Program-made: the position numbers and the translations under genes | The notes under the pieces: model-generated | Databases searched by the model: none | The model's input: the letters and a program-made list of their open reading frames with translations, nothing else | What the model was told of the DNA's origin: nothing | Shown here: positions 56,165-64,000 of the stretch, piece by piece | Numbering within the stretch: the first letter of the stretch is position 1 | Layout of the letters: each line of letters begins with the position of its first letter | Origin: an uncultured Hyphomicrobiales bacterium | GTDB taxonomy: Bacteria; Pseudomonadota; Alphaproteobacteria; Rhizobiales; Beijerinckiaceae | Assembly: GCA_903931945.1 (NCBI GenBank) | Contig: CAIZEI010000202.1 | Span: 62,001-126,000, forward strand | Direction of reading: 5' to 3' | DNA: 64,000 nt

Positions 56165-58072
56165 ATGAGAAACCCCTTCCGCCTACGAGCCTCCAAGCGG
56201 TCTGTGCACGACGAGCAATTCGTCCGACTCTTCGCTGCGGGTGCGCTTGACCTGCTGAATGATGCGGAAGATCCACTGTCCGGCGTTGTATTCTTGCGCA
56301 GCGCCCCTGGTGGCGGCAAAACGACGCTTCTTCGCCTTCTTACTCCCGGACCTCTGCGCAAAGTCGTCCGCATGCAGGACGACCCAGACATTCGACCTAC
56401 ACGCGACGCACTCATAAAAGTGGGGGCGATAACCGCTGATGGTCCTGCCATCCTCGGTGTTATGATTGTCTTCACCAACGAGTATCGTGATCTCGAAGAG
56501 GTTGGGGACCGCGGCGCTCGTTCGACGGGCGTGTTCCGGGCGCTCGTCAACGCACGTATCGTTCTTGCGACATTGCGCGCGGCGCTTGAGCGGTCGGAGC
56601 GATCCTATCCGGATGATGTCGACCAAGTCCGGGCAACGTGGCAACCAATCGATGGCGCTACACTGCCCGCTAATGCCAGCGGTGCCGAACTGCATAAATG
56701 GGCATCCAGCATCGAAGAAAGTGTCTTCGACCTTCTTGATGACCTTGGCGGCGAAGGCGTACCGATGCCCAAAGCCGCCTCCCAGCTTGAGGCGCTTCAT
56801 TGGCTCGCTACCGCGCGCCTCTCCGATGCATCGGGACCGATTGAGCTGAAGCGTGTGTTGCTGTTGGACGATCTTCAGTTTCTCAGCGACAATCAAAGAG
56901 AGTGGCTGAAGGAGACTGTTACCAACGCGCGTTTATCGTGCGGCGTCTGGATCGCCGAACGGCTTGAAGCTCTTCCGCCCAAAGATCTGTTGGCGCAAGG
57001 GGCTCTTGAAAAGCGCGACTATGAAGGGGACATTCGTCTCGAAAGCCGGTGGCGCGACCGCAAGGTCGCTTACGTAAAGTTTGTTGACCAGATCGCCGAC
57101 CTGCGGGCGCGTGATGCGGATGGCTTTCAGGGACGCAACTTCTCTCCGGCGCTGGCGGAAGAATTGGATCCCGTATCATGGGACAGTATCTTTGAGAATC
57201 AGTGTCTTGTCATCGAGCAGCGCCTTCTTGCGCGTGTCGGGCAACAGCAGCGATATCAGGAATGGCTTGCAGCGCGGCGGGCGGTATCTGGAAGCCCCCG
57301 CGACCGGGCCTTGAGTTGGCGTGAAGTTGAAATACTTATCGAGCGCGACGCCGCAAAGTCGCAACGCGCGTTTGATTTCGACGCGCTCACCGAAGACGAT
57401 CTCAGCGACAAGGGAAACGCCAGCGTCAAAGCTGCCGCCGAGGTATTTCTATCGCGCGAGGCAAAAGCGCCGATCTATTTTGGGCGTCAAAAGCTGGCGA
57501 TGCTGTCGTCGTCAAATGCGGATCAGTTTGTCGAGCTTGCCGGCGATCTCTTTGAGGAGCTTGCCGCGAAAACTGCAATGCGCCGCGGCACCGATTCCAT
57601 ACTCAGCGGAGAACGGCAACATTTCATCTTGAAACGCGCGGCCGAGCGGCGTTGGGAGGGTATCCCGCGGCGGGTCCCGCGGGGTTACGAAGCGCGCCGT
57701 TTTCTCGAAGCCCTCGGTGCCTTCTGCTCCGCCGAGACCTACCGCCCCACCGCTCCATATCCGCCTGGCGTTACCGGGTTCGGCATCACCATGCAAGACC
57801 GCGCACGTCTTATCGACGGCGGGCGTGAATTGGCGGCGTTTGCAGAATTACGCGCGATGCTCGCCGCGCTCGTATCGCAAAACCTGCTCGAGCCGACGCT
57901 TGACTACAAGAACAAGGGTGAGAGCCTGATTATCTTCAATCTCAATCGCATCCTTTGCGCTCATTTTGATCTACCGCTGGGGTATGGAGGCTGGCGAAAA
58001 AAGAGCCTGAAAGAGCTCGCCGACTGGCTCGCACGCGGTCGGGCGGCCGTGACGGAGAGATTGCTTGTCTAA
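56165..58072 (+). CDS. P-loop ATPase, locus C
   Basis: A 635-residue protein with Walker A SAPGGGKTTLLRLL (46-59) and a Walker B candidate VLLLDDLQFLSDNQ (about 233-246). The length and layout resemble STAND/AAA-type ATPases with a C-terminal helical region, but no repeats or known effector domain are visible. It starts within one base of the previous stop. In a conflict system such a protein would sense or switch; in a pathway it could be a regulator. This gene gives the operon its signal-processing character. Confidence 0.72.
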   Translation: MRNPFRLRASKRSVHDEQFVRLFAAGALDLLNDAEDPLSGVVFLRSAPGGGKTTLLRLLTPGPLRKVVRMQDDPDIRPTRDALIKVGAITADGPAILGVMIVFTNEYRDLEEVGDRGARSTGVFRALVNARIVLATLRAALERSERSYPDDVDQVRATWQPIDGATLPANASGAELHKWASSIEESVFDLLDDLGGEGVPMPKAASQLEALHWLATARLSDASGPIELKRVLLLDDLQFLSDNQREWLKETVTNARLSCGVWIAERLEALPPKDLLAQGALEKRDYEGDIRLESRWRDRKVAYVKFVDQIADLRARDADGFQGRNFSPALAEELDPVSWDSIFENQCLVIEQRLLARVGQQQRYQEWLAARRAVSGSPRDRALSWREVEILIERDAAKSQRAFDFDALTEDDLSDKGNASVKAAAEVFLSREAKAPIYFGRQKLAMLSSSNADQFVELAGDLFEELAAKTAMRRGTDSILSGERQHFILKRAAERRWEGIPRRVPRGYEARRFLEALGAFCSAETYRPTAPYPPGVTGFGITMQDRARLIDGGRELAAFAELRAMLAALVSQNLLEPTLDYKNKGESLIIFNLNRILCAHFDLPLGYGGWRKKSLKELADWLARGRAAVTERLLV

Positions 58073-58085
58073 AAATGGAAGGACA

Positions 58086-59201
58086 ATGAGATGGGATCCC
58101 TATCAGCTCTTCGCTGGAGCCGGGTTCGACGCTTATTGGGCCAACCGGCTCTCGGATGGCTCGCGCAAGCTATTGTTCATTGTCGGGCGAGGCTTCGATG
58201 CACGGGCTGCCCTGGTGCCACGGCGCATCCTGAGATTAGGCAAGTTAACAACGCTCCATGGCTGGGTACTTCGTTACAGTAATGGGCATCCAGACACGCT
58301 GAACACCCAGCAGAGAATCGACGCAAATGCAGGTGCTTTCGCGGAAGTCTTCGGCGGCGAGCTTACCGAGATCGAGATCAAGATGCGCGGAGCCGGAAAC
58401 GCGCATGTGACCTCCCGCAACACTGGCGCGGCCATCAATCGGCGGCAAGAGCTAGCAAAGTATACTGACGTGATTGTCGATATCAGCGCTATGCCGCGTA
58501 CCATTGGTTTGACGGCGATCGCGCGACTAATTGCGCTGCTCGACGAACTTGCACAAAACGGGGGGCCTTCGGTCAACCTTCATGTCGTTGTTGCGGAAAG
58601 CGTTGTGTCCGATGGGTATCACACTTCGGCGAGCCTTAGCGACACGGTGACCTCGTTGGTTGGGTTCTCCGGTCAGCTCACTGCGGAAAGCACTATCAAC
58701 TTGCCCCGGGTTTGGTTCCCAGTTCTTGGAGAGGGCCAGAGCGCGCGCCTTGAGCGCATCCGTTCGGAACTCGATCCTGATGAAATCTGTCCGGTCATCC
58801 CGTTCCCAAGCCGCGATCCGCGAAGGGGCGACCAGCTTATTGAGGAATACCGCCTACTCCTCTTCGATGACTTCCGGGTCGAACCTGCAAACATCCTTTA
58901 CGCCTGCGAGTACAATCCATTTGAGGCCTATCGCCAGATCTATGGAGCGATTGATCGGTATCGTGACTCTTTGAGCGATCTCGGCGGGTGCAAGGTGTTC
59001 GTATCACCGTTGTCGAGCAAGCTCCTTTCCGTTGGCGCGCTACTGGCATGCTATGACCATCGAGCCCATAGTAGCGTGCCGGACAAGGTCAATGTCGGGA
59101 TTCCCTACATCGAGTCTGTTAGCTACGGCGAGCCGGATGATACGGTGGCTGTAGGCATCGAAGTTTATTCGCTTTGGATACGAGGGGACTGGGAAAAGTG
59201 A
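58086..59201 (+). CDS. Unrecognised protein, locus C (371 residues)
   Basis: The ATG at 58086 has GGAAGGA upstream; a TTG at 58065 overlapping the previous stop is less likely. The sequence suggests an alpha/beta fold: an early strand-turn LLFIVGRGFDARAA resembles a nucleotide-binding loop, YTDVIVDISAMPRTIGLTA a middle strand, and CKVFVSPLSSKLLSVGALLA a late one. No signal or membrane segment is present. I do not know the family. It sits between the P-loop ATPase and the PfkB-like kinase, and its stop overlaps the next GTG by 4 bases. Confidence 0.65.
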   Translation: MRWDPYQLFAGAGFDAYWANRLSDGSRKLLFIVGRGFDARAALVPRRILRLGKLTTLHGWVLRYSNGHPDTLNTQQRIDANAGAFAEVFGGELTEIEIKMRGAGNAHVTSRNTGAAINRRQELAKYTDVIVDISAMPRTIGLTAIARLIALLDELAQNGGPSVNLHVVVAESVVSDGYHTSASLSDTVTSLVGFSGQLTAESTINLPRVWFPVLGEGQSARLERIRSELDPDEICPVIPFPSRDPRRGDQLIEEYRLLLFDDFRVEPANILYACEYNPFEAYRQIYGAIDRYRDSLSDLGGCKVFVSPLSSKLLSVGALLACYDHRAHSSVPDKVNVGIPYIESVSYGEPDDTVAVGIEVYSLWIRGDWEK

Positions 59202-60286
59202 CACGCGTCGACCTAAAACTCCGGCCTGCCGCCCGTCACCCCGTCTGTGTTGGCGTGGGTTTTGTTGCGGCCGACATCGTCGAAGGGCGCACTGAGGAAT
59301 TCGTGGCGGCTGGCGGCTCGTGCGGCAATGTCATGGCGATTCTCGCTTGGCTTGGCTGGAAGAGCTATCCTGTCGCCCGTCTCGGCAAGGACTGGGCCGC
59401 GGGAGTAATACGCAAAGAATTCGAGGTCATCGGACTTGAACGCGCCTTCCTGTCCGATGAGAAAGCGGTTCAAACGGCCATAGTCATCCAGCGCTTTGTT
59501 GAGGACAAGGAAGGCAAGCGCGTTCACCGATTTTCGCTTGCATGCCCCGAGTGCGGCGGATGGCTACCGAGATTCCGAGCCTCGACGCTTCAACAAGCCT
59601 CCGAGGTAACGCAATCCACTATCGTGCCAAAAGTGTTCTACATGGATCGATGTTCGCCCGCTGCGCTCAAGTTGGCCGCCTGGGCCCGGCAGAACGGAGC
59701 GCTGGTTGTATTTGAGCCATCGTCCGTGGGCGATGAACGCCAATTTCAGAGAGCGGTTGATCTCTGCCATATACTAAAGTTTTCTCACGACCGCTTGGGT
59801 CATTTGCGCGACCTTCGAGAAGCGCAGCAGCCGCGGATCATCGTTGAAACGCTTGCCGAAGAAGGATTACGTGTGCGCTGGCGCGGCCATTGGAGTGATT
59901 TGCCCGCGTTCACGTTGCCAATCTTTGTCGATGGAGCCGGAGCCGGTGACTGGACCACGGCCGGCCTCGTCCACCAGTTGGGTACAGGCGCAAAGGTGTT
60001 TGAAACCTTGCAGAAGCCCAGACTTCTATCGGCATTAAGATTCGGACAGGCCCTGGCGGCGATCAATTGTGGTTATGAAGGTGCCCGGGGCGCTATGATG
60101 GCCATGACGCGGGACCAGCTGGGCAAGCGGCTCACCACGCTTGCGAGCCTGTCGGCCGAGCCGTTGGCTAACGGTCAGGAAACAACGGTCTACGAAAGCG
60201 ATATTCCAACTCGTTTATGCGCTACGTGCGTGTCGGACGGAAGGAGCACAGCTTCAGGAGCGAAAAAAAGGACGGCTCCGCGTTAG
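59198..60286 (+). CDS. PfkB/ribokinase-family kinase, locus C
   Basis: The GTG at 59198 overlaps the previous stop (GTGA). The 362-residue protein has the ribokinase features: an early glycine-rich AAGGSCGNVMAILAWLG and the C-terminal FVDGAGAGDWTTAGLVHQLG with the catalytic Asp in GAGD. Family members phosphorylate sugars or nucleosides. An insertion with CPECG and a later CATC are cysteine pairs not usual in ribokinases and may bind metal. With the phosphoribosyltransferase-like and HAD proteins it fits a pathway acting on a phosphorylated nucleoside or sugar. It is the last gene of the island; attR lies 216 bp downstream. Confidence 0.8.
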   Translation: MTRVDLKLRPAARHPVCVGVGFVAADIVEGRTEEFVAAGGSCGNVMAILAWLGWKSYPVARLGKDWAAGVIRKEFEVIGLERAFLSDEKAVQTAIVIQRFVEDKEGKRVHRFSLACPECGGWLPRFRASTLQQASEVTQSTIVPKVFYMDRCSPAALKLAAWARQNGALVVFEPSSVGDERQFQRAVDLCHILKFSHDRLGHLRDLREAQQPRIIVETLAEEGLRVRWRGHWSDLPAFTLPIFVDGAGAGDWTTAGLVHQLGTGAKVFETLQKPRLLSALRFGQALAAINCGYEGARGAMMAMTRDQLGKRLTTLASLSAEPLANGQETTVYESDIPTRLCATCVSDGRSTASGAKKRTAPR

Positions 60287-60501
60287 CAAAGCAGGCTCCG
60301 CACGAATGTCCGCATAAACACCTGTCGCCCGCGCTTCCCGCGCGGAGCAGCCCGAAGCATTCGCAGGCTTAATTTGTTCCAGTCTGGTTGGTCTGTCGAA
60401 GGGCTTGCCGGGCGTGTCACGGCGGTGTAGCAATGAGCTGTGCTCAGCACGGACGACATGCAACAAAATCAATGGGTTGCACGGATCGGCGTCTCGGGTG
60501 G

Positions 60502-60521
60502 GAATCCTCCCGCCCCAGCCA
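60502..60521 (+). other. attR: right boundary of the island
   Basis: A perfect copy of the last 20 bases of tRNA-Gln (GAATCCTCCCGCCCCAGCCA), not preceded by the rest of a tRNA. It ends the island. The 60287-60501 stretch before it, and the bases up to 60641 after it, contain no gene. Confidence 0.9.
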
Positions 60522-60641
60522 GACCACCGAAATTACGTCCTGATCCCTTGATTTCATTGAGGGCGGGTCGGCCGGGTTCGCAGGACTCGCGCCGACTGCA
60601 CCCGGAGCTGTCGCGCCCGCCTGTCGCCAGGAGTGAACGGC

Positions 60642-60720
60642 ATGGCCCTTTGTCAAAATGTTTATCGGCGCGGGGCAGTCTATTGGTGGCGGCGCAGGAT
60701 GGCTCGCAACGCCACGAATA
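60642..60720 (+). pseudogene. Remnant of a second related integrase gene
   Basis: The ATG at 60642, behind a GGAG site, encodes MALCQNVYRRGAVYWWRRR, nearly the same as the island integrase start (MGLCENVYRRGGVYWWRRR at 1256). It lies at the same distance from attR as the intact gene does from attL. The similarity ends after about 20 codons, the frame then becomes unrelated, and no catalytic domain is present. It is what is left of an older element integrated at the same tRNA. Confidence 0.85.
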
Positions 60721-60817
60721 AGAAAATTTTCATAAACAGGAAATGCCCGTCAAGCTCGGCCATTAGCCTCGCCAAAACGCGCGCGCCATCAAAAGCGGCG
60801 ACCAATTCGCCCCGGAC

Positions 60818-61540
60818 TTATGCAGCCATCCGTTTGGCCGGCAATTCAACGTTCAAATTCACTTCGGCGACGAGCGGAAGGTGATCTGAGGCTGTGCGCG
60901 CCAACGGCGTGTCATGGACGGCGGATCGCGTCACCGATCCCGCTGGCCAGCCAAGGATGCGGTCCATCGGGAATAGCGGCAGCGGCGCGGGGAAACTGCA
61001 TAGAACCGGCGCGACGCCAAAAACAGGCTCCAGAATTTCAAGCGCGGAACGTCGTCGCCGCCGCCACTCGTTAAAATCGCCGAGCAGAATGGTCGGCATC
61101 GGCTTGAGTTCATGAAATGCATCGAGAATCGTCTGCGCCTGGTCCATTCTTGAACGTCGCAGCAAGCCAAAATGAGTCGCCATGACGCTAAATGCGCCCT
61201 TTCCGAGATCTATTTCCGCGATCACCGCTCCGCGCGGCTCCAGGCCGGGCAGTTTGACGCGCGTTCTTCGATAGTGGAGCGGTCGACCGCGCACGAGCAG
61301 GGCGTTTCCGTGCCAACCGTGTCCGTCGGGGATGTCGGACTGGCCAAGCAGGCTCAGTCCGGTCTCGCTTTCGATGACCGCGGGATCCAGCAGGCCCGTC
61401 CGGGCGCCGAACCGGCGATCCACTTCCTGGAGGGCGACAACATCCGCGTCGATCTCATTGAGAACCTCCAGGATGCGATGGGGCCGTGAAAATCCATCAG
61501 GACCTCTGCATTTGTGAATGTTGTAGGATGCGACTTTCAA
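60818..61540 (-). CDS. Endonuclease/exonuclease/phosphatase family protein
   Basis: I favour a TTG start at 61540, with GAGG upstream, giving the family-typical beginning MKVASYNIHKC; a GTG at 61615 would overlap the upstream gene by 43 bases. The 240-residue protein has the fold's motifs: SYNIHKC, VVALQEVD, THFGLL, LLGDFNEW and SDHLPLVAEV. This matches the YbhP type, which in other bacteria sits beside a cardiolipin synthase, as it does here. The substrate may be a nucleic acid or phospholipid. It lies outside the island. Confidence 0.85.
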   Translation of the reverse strand: MKVASYNIHKCRGPDGFSRPHRILEVLNEIDADVVALQEVDRRFGARTGLLDPAVIESETGLSLLGQSDIPDGHGWHGNALLVRGRPLHYRRTRVKLPGLEPRGAVIAEIDLGKGAFSVMATHFGLLRRSRMDQAQTILDAFHELKPMPTILLGDFNEWRRRRRSALEILEPVFGVAPVLCSFPAPLPLFPMDRILGWPAGSVTRSAVHDTPLARTASDHLPLVAEVNLNVELPAKRMAA

Positions 61541-61572
61541 AACGACCTCGGCGTTTATGGGACCATTCGTAT

Positions 61573-63126
61573 CTATATATAGGGCATCAACAGCCGCGCG
61601 GCGGCGTCCCGACACTTAATAATCAACCAGCGGGAGTCCAGTTGCGCCAGTGTGACGCGTGTTCCGCGCGAGTCATTGATGACCAAACCCAATTGTCCGG
61701 CCAAATCCCGATCGTGCCATTCAATCGCCAATTCGAAATTGAGTCGCAAACTGCGTGTGTCCCAGTTCGGACTGCCAATTAGGCACCAGTGATCGTCTAC
61801 AGTCATGATTTTGGCGTGGTTGAAGGGCGGTGGCGAACGCCAGATTCGACATCCCGCTTTCAGCAAGGGCGGAATGTGGGCGCACGCGGCCCATCCCAGC
61901 AGCCAGTGATTGTTGACAGCGGGCAGAACGAGATCGACCGCAACGCCTCGCAGCGCCGCCAGTTCGAGCGCGCTCATCACCCGACTGTCGGGCAGGAAGT
62001 AGGGCGTCGCGATCCGGATCGAGCGCCGGGCCGCGTTGATCGCGGACGCCAGAACCAGAATCAGCTGATCGACGTCCTGATCCGGGCCCGATGAAACGGC
62101 CCTGCCGAGCGCGCTCGCTTGCGCAACAGGGTTCGACATCCTCGCAGGCGATTCCAGCGCCTCTCCTGTCGCGAACAGCCAATCCTCGCCGAAGTCGCCC
62201 ATGATTTGTTTTACGACATCTCCTTCAATGCGAAAATGCGCATCGCGCACCAGCGGCGCGCGCCCGGCGACCGAGACGTTTTCATCGCCGATATTCAACC
62301 CGCCGACAAATGCAACGACGCCATCGATAATCAGGACCTTTTTGTGAAGCCGCAAATTCAGGAACGGCATTTTCCACGGCAAGGCGGAATGCATGAACCG
62401 CGCCGCCGGCACGCCATTCGCCCGTAATAAACGATAGGCGGATGATCGCAGAAATCCGCCGCCAAATCCGTCTATGAGAACCCGCACCTGGGCGCCCCTG
62501 TGGTGGGCGCGCGCCAAAGCGTCAATGAATTTATGTCCAATTTCATCGGCTCTAAAAATATAGGAGCTTAGAAAAACCTCCGATTGAGCCCCTTCGATCG
62601 TCTCGAGCATTCTGGGATACGCCTCGTCGCCTCCATGTAGCGGCGCGGAGATGGACCCTGTCGCAATCTCCCGGTTCGTAATGTTACCAATGGCCAGAAT
62701 CAGATTCGCCATTGGGTCGTTTACCGAGTTGCGCCCGGCCTTCTGATTTCCTGGCATGGCGCGCGAGCGCCGAATTTTATGCGCGCGACGCGTTACCCGA
62801 TTGACGCCAAAGCCCAAATACAGCGCCGCGCCCATAAACGGCGATAGCCACGCCAATCCAATCCATCCGATAGCGGCCGATACGTCCCGTTTGTTGAGCA
62901 ATGCGTGAACGGTCACCGCAGCCGCGATCGATAGATGCAGCGCGAGGAAAATCGTGGCGCCGCCGACGCGAGCCGCCGACGAAATATTGGTTAGATCCAT
63001 AATGATCGTCATCATCCTTCGAATTGCGTCAGGCCGATCGCGGCCAGGTTCCGGTCGACTGCCCGGGATATGTCGCCACGCTTTGGCGATTTCGCGCGCA
63101 CGAGAGAGATCTCTCTTGAACGCCAT
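61573..63126 (-). CDS. Cardiolipin synthase-like phospholipase D family protein
   Basis: A 517-residue protein; the start at 63126 has GGAG at good spacing, but starts at 63012 or 63000 would remove an unusual charged N-terminus. Two membrane helices follow (GGATIFLALHLSIAAAVTVHALL and IGWIGLAWLSPFMGAALYLGF). Two HKD motifs come next: HKKVLIIDGVVAFVGGLN and HAKIMTVDDHWCLIGSPN, each with H, K, D and the G-N/S segment. This is the layout of bacterial cardiolipin synthases at the inner membrane. It neighbours the YbhP-like gene and is outside the island. It is not drmC of the DISARM system, which it only resembles by its PLD fold. Confidence 0.88.
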   Translation of the reverse strand: MAFKRDLSRAREIAKAWRHIPGSRPEPGRDRPDAIRRMMTIIMDLTNISSAARVGGATIFLALHLSIAAAVTVHALLNKRDVSAAIGWIGLAWLSPFMGAALYLGFGVNRVTRRAHKIRRSRAMPGNQKAGRNSVNDPMANLILAIGNITNREIATGSISAPLHGGDEAYPRMLETIEGAQSEVFLSSYIFRADEIGHKFIDALARAHHRGAQVRVLIDGFGGGFLRSSAYRLLRANGVPAARFMHSALPWKMPFLNLRLHKKVLIIDGVVAFVGGLNIGDENVSVAGRAPLVRDAHFRIEGDVVKQIMGDFGEDWLFATGEALESPARMSNPVAQASALGRAVSSGPDQDVDQLILVLASAINAARRSIRIATPYFLPDSRVMSALELAALRGVAVDLVLPAVNNHWLLGWAACAHIPPLLKAGCRIWRSPPPFNHAKIMTVDDHWCLIGSPNWDTRSLRLNFELAIEWHDRDLAGQLGLVINDSRGTRVTLAQLDSRWLIIKCRDAAARLLMPYI

Positions 63127-63385
63127 TGGCGCTCCAATTGACGTATCCGCCTGTTGCTCTCAACATTGTCTCCAATCGTCAAACATCGGCGCCCCCCTGA
63201 GTAATTCCCGGCGCTAGCTTCGAGCGACGATCCGGGCGAGCGTCCAATGACTGTTGCGAACTCCGCCTGCGGTTCGCAATCGCCTGTCGTGCAGCATGAT
63301 CGCACGCACCTTGATCATAGTCCAAGTCGATCGGTTGCGTTCGCGCCGGCTGGAAGGCTCCCACGCGGCAAACAAGGAAAGAAAC

Positions 63386-64000
63386 GATGCATTGGATTGA
63401 CCCCGCTTACTTGCCCGAAACAAAGGGCAACCTCGACCGATTCCTGATCAATCCCCATGGCGCCGCCGACGGTCTGCTTCTGCGGGACGGCAAGGAAGTT
63501 CACTTTCCGCCACATATGTCCAAGGCAATCGTCGCGGCGGCGAGTGTTGGCGACATGATCAGCGTGCGTGGCGTACGTCCGCGTGGCGTCAATATGATCG
63601 CTGCAGTCTCGATTCAGGTTGGAACAGAAACCCCGATTGTCGATCACGGACCTCCAAACGCTGAACACGACGAACTCAAGCGCGATCACGAGAAGGCCGA
63701 GAAGATGGCGACGCCAGAATCCGGCAGGTCAGCGGATACAGAAGGCTTGATCATGCATGTGCTTCATGGCCCCCGCGGTGAGAAGCGCGGCGCTTTGCTC
63801 GACAACGGGATCATGGTTCGGATGCCCCCGCATGTGGCGGCGGCGATGCGCGAAAAGCTGTCTCCAGAACATAGACTGGCCGCGCGCGGACGGAGCCTGA
63901 CGAACGCCTTGGGCACGGTCATCGATGCGCGGGAAATCGGCGTCTCCCTGTCGGCCCTTCATGCCCTTGAACCGGATAAAGGGTGGGAGCGCGATGGCCG
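63386..64000 (+). CDS. Hypothetical protein with two related domains, 3' end outside the window
   Basis: The frame from the ATG at 63386 (AAGGAAAG upstream) is open to the end of the window, giving at least 205 residues. Two stretches resemble each other: GLLLRDGKEVHFPPHMSKAIVAA and GALLDNGIMVRMPPHVAAAM, each followed by a short strand-rich segment with GV or GT. This suggests an internal duplication of a small beta-rich domain. A charged linker (ELKRDHEKAEKMATPE) separates them. The family is not recognised. It is divergent from the cardiolipin synthase-like gene. Confidence 0.75.

Larger units (their letters stand above)
1118..60521. mobile_element. Integrative mobilisable element (genomic island) inserted at tRNA-Gln
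   Basis: The element is bounded by two identical 20-bp copies of the tRNA-Gln 3' end and has a tyrosine recombinase beside attL. It contains a relaxase gene, relaxosome genes and an RP4-type oriT, but no recognisable coupling protein or mating-pore genes. That places it among elements mobilised by a helper's conjugation machinery. Cargo is a class 1 DISARM system, a caspase/metallopeptidase locus, a YhaO/YhaN-like pair, a SIS-HAD/PRTase/PfkB-type operon and three transposable elements. The mobility class is inferred from gene content; the boundaries are seen directly. Confidence 0.88.

Noticed and set aside
61573..63126. A PLD-family protein that could be the missing DISARM drmC
   Set aside because: It has two membrane helices and two HKD motifs like a cardiolipin synthase, lies outside attR, and neighbours a YbhP-like gene, its usual chromosomal partner.
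1..64000. CRISPR arrays or ribosomal RNA genes
   Set aside because: No series of regularly spaced repeats and no rRNA-like sequence were seen anywhere in the window.

Overview
The sequence suggests a GC-rich alphaproteobacterium, probably of the Hyphomicrobiales (Rhizobiales). The grounds are codon use, the short hairpin repeats between genes (790-836 and 865-910), and the flanking chromosomal genes. I cannot name a genus. Chromosome flanks the window on both sides: the 3' part of a ketopantoate-reductase-like gene and a tRNA-Gln(UUG) gene on the left, and an endonuclease/exonuclease/phosphatase gene, a cardiolipin-synthase-like gene and a partial hypothetical gene on the right.

Almost everything between is one genomic island of about 59.4 kb. 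It starts at the 3' end of tRNA-Gln (attL 1118-1137), with a tyrosine recombinase directly inside, and ends at a perfect 20-bp copy of that tRNA end (attR 60502-60521). Just outside attR is the decayed start of a second, related integrase gene, the mark of an earlier integration at the same site. The island carries an RP4-like mobilisation module: traI and traJ to the left, a hairpin plus nic-like oriT at 23721-23761, and traK, traL and traM-like genes to the right, with a probable traH-like gene nested in traI. I see no coupling protein and no type IV secretion genes, so this looks like an integrative mobilisable element, not a self-transmissible one.

The left part (1.2-9 kb) holds the integrase, an IS1380-family transposase and small accessory genes: a Tat-exported metallo-beta-lactamase-fold enzyme, a DUF3237 protein, a DUF2798 membrane protein, a lone response regulator and a four-helix membrane protein. 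A Tn552/Tn5053-like transposition cassette (resolvase, DDE transposase, AAA ATPase) follows at 9.3-12.4 kb.

The rest is mostly defence-like. Locus A (12.6-19.1 kb) has a caspase-like peptidase, an alpha/beta hydrolase and two M48-like HExxH metallopeptidases in one operon, divergent from a third HExxH protein of an unrecognised family. A class 1 DISARM operon (drmD, drmMI, four interposed genes, drmA, drmB; 26.5-42.0 kb) lacks drmC and is followed directly by a YhaO/YhaN-like nuclease-ATPase pair. The interposed genes include an XRE-ImmA regulator with an operator-like repeat in front and a PIN-like protein. Locus B (47.0-52.5 kb) carries a relative of the locus A divergent protein and a third M48-like protein, broken up by an IS21-family element. 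Locus C (53.1-60.3 kb) is a tight five-gene operon (SIS-HAD fusion, phosphoribosyltransferase-like protein, P-loop ATPase, unknown protein, PfkB-like kinase) that looks like a small-molecule or nucleotide-modifying system.

The best candidates for undescribed systems are locus A with its damaged relative locus B, and locus C. Assignments rest on motifs read by eye; no database search was possible.
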